From Oceanispirochaeta sp. M1 (GTDB lineage: Bacteria > Spirochaetota > Spirochaetia > DSM-2461): DNA of 64,000 nucleotides. Positions 8,345-17,289 of the stretch are shown in pieces; position 1 is the stretch's first letter; each line of letters begins with the position of its first letter. Under the pieces are notes generated by a model. The model did not search any database and had not been told where the DNA came from. It saw only the letters and a program-made list of their open reading frames with translations. The stretch is taken from the NCBI RefSeq assembly GCF_003346715.1, contig NZ_QQPQ01000012.1, positions 1 to 64,000 on the forward strand, given 5' to 3'. Both the position numbers and the translations under genes were made by a program.

Positions 8345-10618
8345 ATGGCGGAAAATCTCCAGAAAGAAGTAAAAGAATTAATCGATGGCCTGGGTACCTG
8401 GTTTAACGAAAAAGATCCGGCGGAGAACTACCGGATGACAGGGGACCTGCACCCATACAATGAACTTTTCTCACCCATTCAGGTTAACAAAACAAGGATT
8501 AAAAATCGTCTTGTTATGGGACCCATGGGTAATATTGACATGGCCGATGAAATGGGAAAGCCCAGCACCAAGATGATTGAATACTTTCTTGAAAGAGCCA
8601 AGGGGGGGACAGGCTTGTTAACGACCGGACTTGTTCCAGCCACTTTCAAGGTAGATCCCACTGTGGAAGATGTTGATAATGTCGGAATGCTTCCCCGTAT
8701 AGACGGCCACAGGACACCATTTTCGGGCTGGATCAATCTGGCAAAGGGTGTTCACTCCTACGGTTCTAAAATCTTTCTGCAGATAACACCGGGGTTCGGC
8801 CGGGTAGGTAATCCTGAATGTATGCTGAAAAAGAAAAAACTACCGGTTTCAGCTTCCTGGAACAGGAATTTCTACATCCCTCAGCTTCCCTGCCGTCCTT
8901 TAACAGACAGAGAATGCCGGAAGATCATAAAAGGGGCAGGGCAGTGTGCTTCCGATGCCAGAGCAATCGAAATTGACGGAGTGTATCTGCATGGTCATGA
9001 GGGTTACCTTCTGGATCAGATGACCAATCCTGCTTTTAACCGGAGGAAACTGGGTCGATTTGCCAACTGGCAGAATTTCGGTCTGGATATGGTAAAAGAG
9101 ATAAGAACAAGATGCGGAAAAGATTATCCCATTATGTACAGGATCGATCTGTCCCTGGCTCTGAATGAAACCTACGGCGCCAGGATGCTTAGTGAAAAAC
9201 GATTAAAAAGCTTCCGTAAAGACCGAAGCGTAGAGATGACCCTTGATTTCATGAAAAACCTGGTCGCCGCCGGAGTGGATATGTTTGATGTGGATCTGGG
9301 CTGTTATGATAACTGGTGGCTGCCCCATCCTCCCATGGCCATGCCTCCCGGATGTTTTCTGGAAATCTCCCGGATTGTTAAAGATTTTTTCAAGAACAAT
9401 AACATCATATCCAATGCAGGATATCCCGTTCCTGTCGTCGGTGTGGGCAAACTGGGATTTCCGGATCTTGCAGAAAAAGCCTTGAGAGATGGTAAATGCG
9501 ACATGGTTATGTTGGCTCGTCCCCTTCTTGCGGATCCGAATTGGGCCAACAAGGCTTATGCCGGCCGGGTAAAGGAGATTATTCCCTGTATCGGAGACCA
9601 GGAAGGTTGTCTGAATCAGCTGATTCATGGAGGTCACCCTCAATGTGCGGTCAATCCACGAACCTCATTTGAACACATCATGCTGGATGATAAGGCTCCC
9701 GCTCTGAATAAAAAGAAGGTAGCCGTTGTCGGTGCCGGTCCTGCAGGAGTCAGTTGTGCCCTCCAGGCCTCTCTCCGGGGTCATGAAGTCGTTCTGTACG
9801 ATAAAAATCCCAGAATAGGCGGAATGCTCCTCGTTGGTTCAGTTCCAAAGATTAAATTTGAAATCCGCAATTACATTGAACACCTTGAAGAGGTTTTGCG
9901 TATTCAAAGCGAAAAATCCTCACTTACAGTTAAATTGGATACAGATGTCAATGAAGAGATGCTGAAAGCAGATGGCTTTGATTCTATTGTGACATGTACC
10001 GGCTCTACTCCATTATTACCTCCGGTTGAGGGAATTGATCTGCCCCATGTTTATCAGGGAATCGATATTCTTAAAAATCCGTCATTAGCAGCAGATGCAG
10101 AGAAGATTGTCATCGTGGGCGGGGCTGATGTAGGCTGTGAAATTGCCTATATGCTGTCTCTGGAAATGGGAAAGAAGGATATTACAATAGTGGAAATGCT
10201 TGGTCAGCTGATGCAGAAATCCTGTACGGCAAACCGGGGTTTTATTATCCATAATCTGGAGAAGGCCGGAGTAAAAGTGATGAACTGTACCCGCCTGAAA
10301 AAACTCTCGGATAAAAATGTCATACTGGACCAGAATGTATCAAAAACCGTTCCGGATCCCTTTGTGACATGGACTCCCGTTTTACCTGAAAACATTATCA
10401 ATCCTTTTGCTGCGAATATTAAAATGGATACTCATGAAAAGATCCTGTTCGCAGATCTGGTTATTGTTTGTACCGGTGCCAGACCAAATCAGACGCTCTT
10501 CGAAGAATGTCTGAAAAACAATACCGCCGCTGAGATTCATAACATCGGAGATTCGATGATGAACGGCAAGGTTCATGAGGCCACCAAGGCCGGACATGCC
10601 ATCGGCAAAAGCTTGTAA
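8345..10618 (+). CDS. Old-Yellow-Enzyme/NADH-oxidase family flavin reductase (FMN, Fe-S, FAD/NAD domains)
   Basis: A 757-residue enzyme of the 2,4-dienoyl-CoA reductase/BaiCD-like family. Residues about 35-405 form the FMN-binding TIM barrel (NELFSPIQVNKTRIKNRLVM; active-site region H216-G-H-E-G-Y-L-L-D-Q). Residues 415-434 form the iron-sulfur motif, and the C-terminal part has FAD (VAVVGAGPAGVSCALQA) and NAD (IVIVGGADVGCEIAY) folds. The family reduces carbon-carbon double bonds in enoyl substrates with NAD(P)H. Odd points: the cluster motif reads C415-I-G-D418-Q-E-G-C422 ... C434, with Asp where the family usually has its second Cys; and there is a 30-residue extension before the barrel. 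AGGAG precedes the ATG. It ends at a terminator and appears monocistronic. The natural substrate is unknown. Confidence 0.87.
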   Translation: MAENLQKEVKELIDGLGTWFNEKDPAENYRMTGDLHPYNELFSPIQVNKTRIKNRLVMGPMGNIDMADEMGKPSTKMIEYFLERAKGGTGLLTTGLVPATFKVDPTVEDVDNVGMLPRIDGHRTPFSGWINLAKGVHSYGSKIFLQITPGFGRVGNPECMLKKKKLPVSASWNRNFYIPQLPCRPLTDRECRKIIKGAGQCASDARAIEIDGVYLHGHEGYLLDQMTNPAFNRRKLGRFANWQNFGLDMVKEIRTRCGKDYPIMYRIDLSLALNETYGARMLSEKRLKSFRKDRSVEMTLDFMKNLVAAGVDMFDVDLGCYDNWWLPHPPMAMPPGCFLEISRIVKDFFKNNNIISNAGYPVPVVGVGKLGFPDLAEKALRDGKCDMVMLARPLLADPNWANKAYAGRVKEIIPCIGDQEGCLNQLIHGGHPQCAVNPRTSFEHIMLDDKAPALNKKKVAVVGAGPAGVSCALQASLRGHEVVLYDKNPRIGGMLLVGSVPKIKFEIRNYIEHLEEVLRIQSEKSSLTVKLDTDVNEEMLKADGFDSIVTCTGSTPLLPPVEGIDLPHVYQGIDILKNPSLAADAEKIVIVGGADVGCEIAYMLSLEMGKKDITIVEMLGQLMQKSCTANRGFIIHNLEKAGVKVMNCTRLKKLSDKNVILDQNVSKTVPDPFVTWTPVLPENIINPFAANIKMDTHEKILFADLVIVCTGARPNQTLFEECLKNNTAAEIHNIGDSMMNGKVHEATKAGHAIGKSL

Positions 10619-10624
10619 TCCATT

Positions 10625-10679
10625 CAAATAAAATCAGGGACAGCTGCGGTCACCATTCCGTTCTGTCCTTTTTTATTTG
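10625..10679 (+). terminator. terminator after the flavoenzyme gene
   Basis: GGACAG (10638-10643) pairs with CTGTCC (10663-10668), followed by a run of six T. Outside this, CAAATAAAA and TTTTATTTG add a further 9-bp AT stem, so the element could act in both directions. It begins 7 bases after the stop codon. The rest of 10680-10935 holds no visible gene. Confidence 0.65.
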
Positions 10680-10939
10680 AATGAGCACATTAGGTGATGG
10701 TAGATGCAGGTTATAATAATTTCATTTTCACTCCGGTCTCCGCCATATTTTTCTCTGTCAAAAATATGGCTCTTGAGCTTATACTTCAAAAAAGTAGATA
10801 AAGTTTATTTCATCGTTCTTATTGCAGACACTGGTAGTAGGATGGCTGGAATGAAATAAATAATCTAATAAAGAAAGACTTTATCAATCATCATCTAAAA
10901 TTTTCAATTGATAGTGTCAAATAACTAGGAGCTTTACAT

Positions 10940-10969
10940 TTGACATTCTACTTTTTGTGAGCTTACAAT
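10940..10969 (+). promoter_or_regulatory. sigma-70 type promoter of the sensor kinase gene
   Basis: TTGACA (10940-10945) and TACAAT (10964-10969) are 18 bases apart and end 32 bases before the ATG at 11002. An AGGGAAG ribosome-binding site follows. Confidence 0.6.
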
Positions 10970-11001
10970 CATTTAGATAATTAAAGTTAAGGGAAGTATT
11001 T

Positions 11002-13074
11002 ATGAAATATTTACTCAACCGGCCAGGAATGTTTACTATATATTCCTCTGGTTTTTTTGTTCTATTTCTTATACTGGCTGCAGTGATCTTTATTCCTTCA
11101 CAGCCGCAAAGCATTCATAATAATCTTTCCTCTAAACTTGATGATGCAGTATTTTCAACAATGCAATCAGGGATTGAATCATTGACAACATCAAAAGCTG
11201 TTATTGATCTTGCAACAGGAGGGACAGCTGTTGATAATCCAATAGGTTTAAATACTCTGGATACTGCAAACAGAATTTTTAATTCCTCGTTAGTTTATAT
11301 TGTAGATCTCAGGGGAAATGTGATTGCCTGTACCCCTTTTAATGATGATCAGACCCTTACCGGGAATAACTATTTCTTTCGGCCATATGTCCAATCTGCG
11401 ATATCAGGAAAAAATACAGTTTATCCAGCCCTTGGGATAACAACTCTGGAACGGGGGCTTTATTTCAGTTCCCCTGTATATTCTGAAGATAATCAAAATA
11501 TTATCGGTGCTGTAGTAATAAAAATAGGGCTGGAACAGATAGACAATGTTCTTAATGAGTATGAAGAACCGGTAGTATTGATAACACCGAAGGGTGTAGT
11601 GTTTGCTTCAAATTTTGAAGAGTTTATCTACCATTTTGCTTATCCTCTTTCAGATGAGCAATTAGTCTCTATTCATGAGAGCAAACAGTTCGCTGATAAA
11701 ATTATCAAACCGATGCCTTTTTTCCTGGACAAGAATAAAATAGATTATAAGGGGAACGAATATAAAATCCAGAAGGAGACATTCTTCGATTCAGGCTGGG
11801 AGATCGTTGTTTTTCAAAGTTTAAGGGTGAAATATCTGTTTAATAGAAACACCGTCCTTTCAGTCTGTGCTTTTATCTTTTTTCTATTGTGTGCAATTTT
11901 CTTCCTTATCAGAAATATAATGATCATAAAAGAGGGGGAAATCGCCCTTAGAAAAAGTAAAGAAACGTATCAAACACTCTTTTCACTCGCACCTGACGGG
12001 ATCTGTATTTCCGGTATTAACGGAGAAATACTCTCTTTTAATGATTCGTTTTCAGGTATTTTCAAATATCCTCCAGAGAAACTTAAAACAATGAGAATAG
12101 ATCAACTTTATGCAAATCCGGATAAAGACAGGGTGCCTTTGCTGGAGGAATTGATAAAAAAAAGAAAAGTCAGGAACTATCCTCTGGATATGAAAGACTC
12201 ACTTGATAAGGTGATTAAGACATTAAACTCATTTGCATTGATCGATTACAATGATATGGAATGTATTGAAACAATAATAATGGATATAACTGAAATAGAG
12301 GAAAAGGAACAGCTACTCCGTCAGGCACAGAAAATGCAGCTTATGGGAACACTGGCTGCAGGACTGGCACATGATTTCAATAATATGGTCGGTGGTATTT
12401 CCGGTAATATCGCTTTGGTGAAATTTATACTTGAGAAAAATAATAACATCTCTAATGAAGAGTTGAAAAAATTTATAAGCAGAATAGAAATATCAATTAA
12501 AAGATCAGAAGATTTGATTCATCAATTATTGTCTCTCTCCAGGAAAAATGAGTTTAAATCTGTACCCGTTGATCTGAATGAATCAATAAAAAATGTTACC
12601 AGTATCTGCCGGACTACTTTTGACAGGAGTATTGAGATTGTAACAAATTACTGTGAGACTCCCGCCTTAACCAAAGGTGATCCTACTCAGATAGAACAGG
12701 TTATTCTTAATCTATGTATCAATGCTTCACATGCTATGACCATTATGAGAACCGATGGGAATTCTGGTGGACAACTTTCGGTTTCAGTGAAAAAACGCTC
12801 TGATGACAGTCTTTTTCCAGGATCTCAACAGTCTTATGTTAATAAAAACTATTGGGTCATTTCTATAAAGGATTCAGGTATCGGTATTAATCCGGAATAT
12901 ATGGATGATCTGTTTAAACCCTTTTTTACAACAAAAGAGAACAATGAAGGGACAGGGCTTGGTCTTGCAATGGTTAAGAACATAATAGAACAGCATCAGG
13001 GGCTGATGGAGATTAATACCGAAGTAGGGGTTGGTACGACTTTTTATATATCTCTTCCAATTTTGGTTGATTAA
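11002..13074 (+). CDS. orphan membrane sensor histidine kinase (extracytoplasmic sensor, PAS, HisKA, HATPase)
   Basis: A 690-residue kinase. A first membrane helix (residues about 12-33) and a second (about 290-310) flank a 250-residue extracytoplasmic domain with dCache-like features (IVDLRGNVIACTPF, ITTLERGLYFSSPVY). A PAS-like domain follows (FSLAPDGICISGINGEILSF). The phosphoacceptor is His457 in GLAHDFNN. The ATPase domain shows N (LNLCINASHAM), G1 (DSGIGI) and G2 (GTGLGLAMV) boxes. No response regulator is adjacent, so its partner is elsewhere. The gene is more AT-rich than most neighbours. It ends shortly before a 470-base non-coding stretch. The ligand is unknown. Confidence 0.88.
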   Translation: MKYLLNRPGMFTIYSSGFFVLFLILAAVIFIPSQPQSIHNNLSSKLDDAVFSTMQSGIESLTTSKAVIDLATGGTAVDNPIGLNTLDTANRIFNSSLVYIVDLRGNVIACTPFNDDQTLTGNNYFFRPYVQSAISGKNTVYPALGITTLERGLYFSSPVYSEDNQNIIGAVVIKIGLEQIDNVLNEYEEPVVLITPKGVVFASNFEEFIYHFAYPLSDEQLVSIHESKQFADKIIKPMPFFLDKNKIDYKGNEYKIQKETFFDSGWEIVVFQSLRVKYLFNRNTVLSVCAFIFFLLCAIFFLIRNIMIIKEGEIALRKSKETYQTLFSLAPDGICISGINGEILSFNDSFSGIFKYPPEKLKTMRIDQLYANPDKDRVPLLEELIKKRKVRNYPLDMKDSLDKVIKTLNSFALIDYNDMECIETIIMDITEIEEKEQLLRQAQKMQLMGTLAAGLAHDFNNMVGGISGNIALVKFILEKNNNISNEELKKFISRIEISIKRSEDLIHQLLSLSRKNEFKSVPVDLNESIKNVTSICRTTFDRSIEIVTNYCETPALTKGDPTQIEQVILNLCINASHAMTIMRTDGNSGGQLSVSVKKRSDDSLFPGSQQSYVNKNYWVISIKDSGIGINPEYMDDLFKPFFTTKENNEGTGLGLAMVKNIIEQHQGLMEINTEVGVGTTFYISLPILVD

Positions 13075-13543
13075 CTAGCTGCTGATTCGAGAAACCGCGA
13101 AATAACCAGATGGAGGGGGCTGTTTTAGACCGATCATTCTTAAAAAATCCTGTAATAAAAACCTTGTTACGTCTCACTAATTACAGAGAGTTCTTCCTGT
13201 TATAGAGGGAGACTAGTTCCAGAGCCTTTTCTTTAAAAGATATTGAGATGGTTAACCTATATGGATTATGAAAGATAAAGAAAAGACGAGACAAGATTAA
13301 AACCGTCAATTGAAACTTAAAAAAAAGGTTTGAGACAGAACTCCCTCGTATAGAACCATTGCTTTAACACCTAGCTCCTCGATTTGGAAACATTCCTCTC
13401 AATGACACTTGACCTGGGTGTCCGACTTTTCATAATATCTAAATCAATATCCGGGGATTTCAATCCATGAAATTTTCGCCGGTGGTATGGGAACACAGGT
13501 ACCTGCCGATTTAAAAAACTATAAGATGAGGTCTTTTATCATC
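13075..13543. other. non-coding stretch upstream of the chelatase gene
   Basis: About 470 bases with no convincing gene on either strand. Near its end CAGGTACCTG (about 13496-13505) is a 10-bp palindrome followed by CCG; this recalls the 3' end of cobalamin riboswitches, but the conserved core elements were not found upstream. No clear promoter could be placed. Confidence 0.4.
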
Positions 13544-14725
13544 ATGATTATATATCCATTTTCCGCCATCGTCGGCCAGGAGGCCATGAAGACGGCCCTG
13601 ATTCTGCATGCAGTTGATCCATCCATCGGTGGTGTTTTGATCCGCGGACATAAAGGGACTGCAAAGAGTACGGCCGTTCGTGCATTGGCCGACCTCCTTC
13701 TTCCGCTTCAAGTCGTTGAGGGCTGTCCCTATCATTGTGATCCCAAGGCAGAGACCTTTGTGCATGAGACCTGCCGTCAGAATGCCCTGAGCGGAGACCC
13801 CATCCCTGTCTCTGAGTGTCCTGTTCCGCTTGTGGAGCTGCCCCTCGGTGCAACAGAAGACAGGCTTATCGGATCTCTGCATCTGGAGCGGGTTATCAAC
13901 ACAGGAGAGAGGGTTTTCGAGCCCGGTCTTCTTGCCGCCGCCAATCGTGGCATCCTCTATGTTGATGAAGTAAATCTGCTGGATGATCATCTGGTCGATC
14001 TTCTGCTTGATGCTGCCGCTTCCGGTGTAAATCGTGTGGAACGTGAAGGACTCTCGGAGATCCATCCGTCCAAATTCATCCTTATTGGGACTATGAATCC
14101 GGAAGAAGGCGAACTTCGCCCGCAGTTTCTCGATCGTTTTGGTCTTTGCATCAACGTGACTGGGGAAAGGGCTGTGAAAAAAAGAAGCGAACTTATCCGC
14201 CGGCGCCTTGCGTTTGAGAAGAATCCGAAAGCCTTTTCCGATACTTGGGAAACACACCAGAAAGTGCTGCAGCAGAAAATCACACAGGCTAAACAGCAGC
14301 TCTCGCAGGTCACAGTTTCAGATGATATCTTTGATGCGGCATCAACTCTTGCCGTTAAGGTCGGCGCCCAGGGGCATCGCGCTGAAATCACAATTATTAA
14401 AGTTGCGACCGCAATTGCAGCCTTTTTAGAGCGTGATTCCGTCAGCTATGAGGACATCATAGAAGCCGCCATAATGGCACTTCCGCATCGCCTAGACAGG
14501 TATCTCGAAATGGGCGGAGTCGATTTGCCGAAAGAATTGAAGGATCCCTTGATCGAAGTGTTCGGAGAGTTTGGAGAGTTTCCCTTTTTTCATGGGGAAG
14601 AAGAACAGGATGATGACAAGTTTCCTGCTTATAATCCCGACGAAGATATTTTTCCCGGTTCCTTTGCAGGTGGTATGCCGGTGTTTTCATATCTAAAAAA
14701 AAAGCATCCAACATTATCCTTTTAG
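13544..14725 (+). CDS. ChlI-like AAA+ chelatase subunit (zero-frame product of the chlD gene)
   Basis: A AAA+ ATPase of the magnesium/cobalt chelatase small-subunit type, about 393 residues if it starts at the ATG at 13544, which places [13 protein letters not shown] at the N-terminus as in the family; ATGs at 13526 and 13487 are also possible. Walker A is GHKGTAKST (about residues 35-43) and Walker B ILYVDEVN (about 137-144). It has the Cys-rich GCPYHCDP insert typical of these proteins. The C-terminal 50 residues are acidic (EEEQDDDKF), like the linker of medium subunits. The frame ends at TAG (14723-14725), 18 bases after a slippery A-AAA-AAG. The downstream -1 frame encodes the rest of a ChlD protein, so this is the truncated product of one gene. 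Role: motor of metal insertion, likely cobalt into the corrin ring with a CobN-type partner not in the window. Confidence 0.85.
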   Translation: MIIYPFSAIVGQEAMKTALILHAVDPSIGGVLIRGHKGTAKSTAVRALADLLLPLQVVEGCPYHCDPKAETFVHETCRQNALSGDPIPVSECPVPLVELPLGATEDRLIGSLHLERVINTGERVFEPGLLAAANRGILYVDEVNLLDDHLVDLLLDAAASGVNRVEREGLSEIHPSKFILIGTMNPEEGELRPQFLDRFGLCINVTGERAVKKRSELIRRRLAFEKNPKAFSDTWETHQKVLQQKITQAKQQLSQVTVSDDIFDAASTLAVKVGAQGHRAEITIIKVATAIAAFLERDSVSYEDIIEAAIMALPHRLDRYLEMGGVDLPKELKDPLIEVFGEFGEFPFFHGEEEQDDDKFPAYNPDEDIFPGSFAGGMPVFSYLKKKHPTLSF

Positions 14726-14745
14726 GAGACGAAACCCCTCTTCGT
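14698..14745 (+). promoter_or_regulatory. programmed -1 ribosomal frameshift site (A AAA AAG) in the chelatase gene
   Basis: The zero frame reads CTA AAA AAA AAG CAT. The heptamer A-AAA-AAG at 14698-14704 is the classic bacterial slippery sequence, inside a run of nine A (14695-14703). Slipping back one base gives AAA AAA GCA TCC AAC and enters the frame of the VWA domain. The zero-frame stop TAG follows 18 bases later. Downstream, ACGAA and TTCGT (about 14729-14745) can form a small stem-loop. An AGGTGG stretch lies about 25 bases upstream, rather far for a Shine-Dalgarno-type stimulator. Transcriptional slippage on the A-run would give the same two products. Confidence 0.75.
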
Positions 14746-15495
14746 ATTTCACTGGACGAGCAGGACATTTTACCGGGGCGGAAACAGTTCTGTGTTTCCC
14801 GCAACGGACGACATATCGCTTCTATCAAGGTTAAGGACGGGGATCAGATCAATGAGCTTGATCCTTTGGCGACTTGTCTGGCCGCGGCTATGCGCCGGGC
14901 GCCGGGAGTGTCAGCTCTTGCGGAGGACGGCATCAGTCCTCAGGATTTACGTTGCCGTTTGCGTGTGCAACCTGTCAAAAAGACAATACTCTTTCTGGTG
15001 GATGCCTCTGATTCTATGCTGGTTGAAGAGCAGATGAAACTCGCAAAGGGAGCAGTTCTGGGGCTGCTGACTCAAGCCTATCAAAAAAGATACCGTGTAG
15101 GTGTCATTGTTTTTCATGATTGGAAAGCTAAAGTTGTCCTGCCACCGACAAGCAGCATTGCCCGGGCTCGTCATGCATTGCAGGCTATGGCTTCCGGCGG
15201 GGGTACACCTCTGGCCCATGGTCTTCAGATCGTACTCCAGACAGTTCATTCTGAGCGTGTCCGCCATCCGAATGATCAACAGCAGATGATACTGCTTACC
15301 GACGGAAGACCCTCTGTCTCCCTGGATCCGACAGTAAATATCAGAGAGGAGGTCCTGTCCCTGGCCGATCAGTTTCCAGCCCGGAATATACCGGCAATTG
15401 TTCTGGCTACCGCAGAACCCGGTGAGCTTCTCAGGGAGATTGCCTCACATCTGAAAGCACGGCTTCGCAAGCTGACGGATGTGATTCATGTATAG
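14704..15495 (+). CDS. chlD: ChlD-like medium chelatase subunit, VWA part reached by -1 frameshift
   Basis: The -1 frame continues from the slippery site with [20 protein letters not shown] and then a von Willebrand A domain. Its metal-binding (MIDAS) residues are intact: VDASDSM, the Thr of [10 protein letters not shown], and LLTDGRPS. The stretch before the VWA domain (ILPGRKQF ... [15 protein letters not shown]) matches the usual linker of ChlD/BchD proteins, so the coding sequence clearly extends well upstream of the apparent TTG at 14866. Joined with the AAA+ part from 13544, the full product is about 650 residues, normal for a medium chelatase subunit. In such complexes the medium subunit links the ATPase ring to the large catalytic subunit. 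No large subunit (CobN/ChlH) lies in the window. A sequencing error at the A-run is the main alternative. Confidence 0.8.
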   Translation, partial: ASNIILLGDETPLRISLDEQDILPGRKQFCVSRNGRHIASIKVKDGDQINELDPLATCLAAAMRRAPGVSALAEDGISPQDLRCRLRVQPVKKTILFLVDASDSMLVEEQMKLAKGAVLGLLTQAYQKRYRVGVIVFHDWKAKVVLPPTSSIARARHALQAMASGGGTPLAHGLQIVLQTVHSERVRHPNDQQQMILLTDGRPSVSLDPTVNIREEVLSLADQFPARNIPAIVLATAEPGELLREIASHLKARLRKLTDVIHV

Positions 15496-15525
15496 GCATT
15501 CGCTGAAAAGCGACAGCATAACGAT

Positions 15526-16191
15526 TTATTCAGATTCAGCAATCCCTTTTACTATTATCCAGATACCGATAAATAATTCAAAAGGAACATATGGGATATA
15601 GAGGAAAAAAGGGATTGAAAAAGAAAAGATTTGAGCAATGGTCCCGATGAATAAAGGTATAAGAGAAATCAAACCCCAATAAGAGATCCATTTCGGGATC
15701 TTTGCTGATATAAGTAGTAGATAATAAAACATCATTGCACCGATACAGAAGATGAGCATATGTAATGTATTTCCAACATAATCCATTGAACCATATGAGT
15801 AAGCTGCCATTTTCAATAATTCGGCATATTTCGGATTCAAAATAAAATCCTGACTGATTAGAAGTAGTTTATATGACTCAATTTTACTAGCTGCAAGCAA
15901 TGTTCCTTCGAATATATAGAATGCAAATGCTGTTGTGGATAGGTATTTTTTGATTGGCTTGAGAGTAATGAATAAAACGGCGCCAAGAAAAATAACTCCC
16001 AGGGCAGTTAAAATATCAAGAAATATTCCCAGGCGGTAAATACCGCTGTTTTCAGCTATTTTTATAAGAGTCTGTTCCATATTATCAGGAACGAACCATA
16101 AGGGTTTAATAAAAACTCCGTTTGAAAATGAAGTAATAAACTGCAGAATAAAAGCGATTCCAAGAATCCTGGTAGTTTTCTTCGGGTTCAT
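15526..16191 (-). CDS. DUF4386 family membrane protein
   Basis: A 221-residue integral membrane protein of the DUF4386 family with about six hydrophobic helices. Family marks are the N-terminal RILGIAFILQFITS segment and the C-terminal P-x-W-I-S-Y-W-G segment (IPKWISYWGLISLIP), then PFELFIGIWIIVKG. The function of the family is unknown. RBS GGAGG lies 7 bases before the ATG. It is downstream of a second DUF4386 gene in the same direction with 55 bases between them, so the pair probably arose by duplication and shares a transcript. Confidence 0.75.
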   Translation of the reverse strand: MNPKKTTRILGIAFILQFITSFSNGVFIKPLWFVPDNMEQTLIKIAENSGIYRLGIFLDILTALGVIFLGAVLFITLKPIKKYLSTTAFAFYIFEGTLLAASKIESYKLLLISQDFILNPKYAELLKMAAYSYGSMDYVGNTLHMLIFCIGAMMFYYLLLISAKIPKWISYWGLISLIPLFIGTIAQIFSFSIPFFLYIPYVPFELFIGIWIIVKGIAESE

Positions 16192-16246
16192 AATATTTCC
16201 TCCAGAATATTGATTCTATTGCAGCTGTAAATCTTCTCTTTAATGG

Positions 16247-16960
16247 CTAATCAGTCATAAGCTTGTCAATTGCAGTATGATCAAATCCTTTGATTATCAG
16301 CCAAAATCCCATCACCAATTCCTGTGGTGCCAACACCATTTGCAGATAAAATCCAATGCCATTATCCATGTGAAAAAAATGCAACAGGGCATAAGCCATA
16401 TATGGAACCACACCGATCAGACCCCAGACGGACAGCCAGCGGGGAATCAATCTTGTTCGATAAAAAGAAATGTATAAACATGTAGCCCCAATGAGAAATA
16501 TTATGGTACCAACCGGACCGAGGAGGCTTTGAAATTGATAGAAGACATTGCCCATAGATTGTAATGCAGTCGAATCAGCCCCTGTAGCCGCATACTCATT
16601 ACCAATTAAAACAAGTGCTAAAAATCCCATAGTTGAAATAAAATAATAGGTCCCCTCAAGTGCCCCACGAAAAAGTAACATACCCGCCGCAAGTTCTTTG
16701 CTGTCTTTTCTGAAGATGGGGTATAGGAACACCGTCATTGCAACCAGTGAAATGCCCATCAGGAGTATTAAAAATGAAGCAGCAGTTATCCGGGACGAAT
16801 CGGCGGCAACCATATTCAATAAATCTATACTTGGAATTGGTTTATTGGTTACGCTGGAAGAAATCACTTCACCGCCGACGACTGCACTTGAAACCCCAAA
16901 GGCTGTCCCTGAAAAGTAAAGTAAACCAGCCATCAATGCATTCATTCTGTAGCTTTTCAT
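16247..16960 (-). CDS. DUF4386 family membrane protein, paralogue of the neighbour
   Basis: A 237-residue membrane protein from the ATG at 16960, chosen because GAGGAG precedes it by 9 bases; a longer frame to 17071 adds 37 residues that do not look like the family. It shares with the downstream gene the layout of about six helices, the motif IPRWLSVWGLIGVVP and the ending APQELVMGFWLIIKG. Function unknown. Probably first gene of a two-gene operon. Confidence 0.75.
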   Translation of the reverse strand: MKSYRMNALMAGLLYFSGTAFGVSSAVVGGEVISSSVTNKPIPSIDLLNMVAADSSRITAASFLILLMGISLVAMTVFLYPIFRKDSKELAAGMLLFRGALEGTYYFISTMGFLALVLIGNEYAATGADSTALQSMGNVFYQFQSLLGPVGTIIFLIGATCLYISFYRTRLIPRWLSVWGLIGVVPYMAYALLHFFHMDNGIGFYLQMVLAPQELVMGFWLIIKGFDHTAIDKLMTD

Positions 16961-17110
16961 TTGAATCTGCTCCTCAAAACTATCTGATATTACAGCACAA
17001 CCTTGCCATGGGCCACGTAAGATAAAATGTATCTGAATTCCAATTGTCGCACTTCTAACTGAGATTATCAATCAATAATAAATAACTGCTTCTCATTAAG
17101 GGTGATAATT

Positions 17111-17127
17111 CCTGTCCTTTGGACAGG
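17111..17127 (+). other. short hairpin CCTGTCC-TTT-GGACAGG
   Basis: A perfect 7-bp stem with a TTT loop in the 330-base gap between the divergent DUF4386 pair and the enzyme I-like gene. There is no T-run, so it is not a normal terminator. A near copy (TGTCCTTTAGACAGG) lies at about 46330-46344 upstream of the S1-domain gene, so a shared protein-binding site is possible. No other element was recognised in 16961-17289. Confidence 0.3.
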
Positions 17128-17289
17128 CCGGAATGCAGGTGGTTTGAGAGTTATGTTGACTCAAAATTTGAATCTTTCAGAACCTGGCAGATTGCTGTAT
17201 TGAAACGAAGAGAAAGCATATTCTAAAAAAGAATCAAATTTTATTTAATACTCAAATTGATTACAATTAAAAGCAATGGAGGCTCCATT

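Noticed and set aside
13440-13520. Possible cobalamin riboswitch before the chelatase gene (GGGAACACAGGTACCTGCCG resembles the 3' end of that class)
   Set aside because: The conserved core (GCCACTG box, the GGTGAAAATCC-like and CCCGC-ACTGT segments) was not found in the preceding 200 bases, and CAGGTACCTG is explained as a simple palindrome. A covariance-model search (RF00174) would decide.
14866-15495. VWA protein as an independent gene starting at TTG 14866
   Set aside because: There is no RBS before the TTG, and the frame continues upstream with family-specific sequence right to the slippery site, so it is the C-terminal part of one frameshifted gene.
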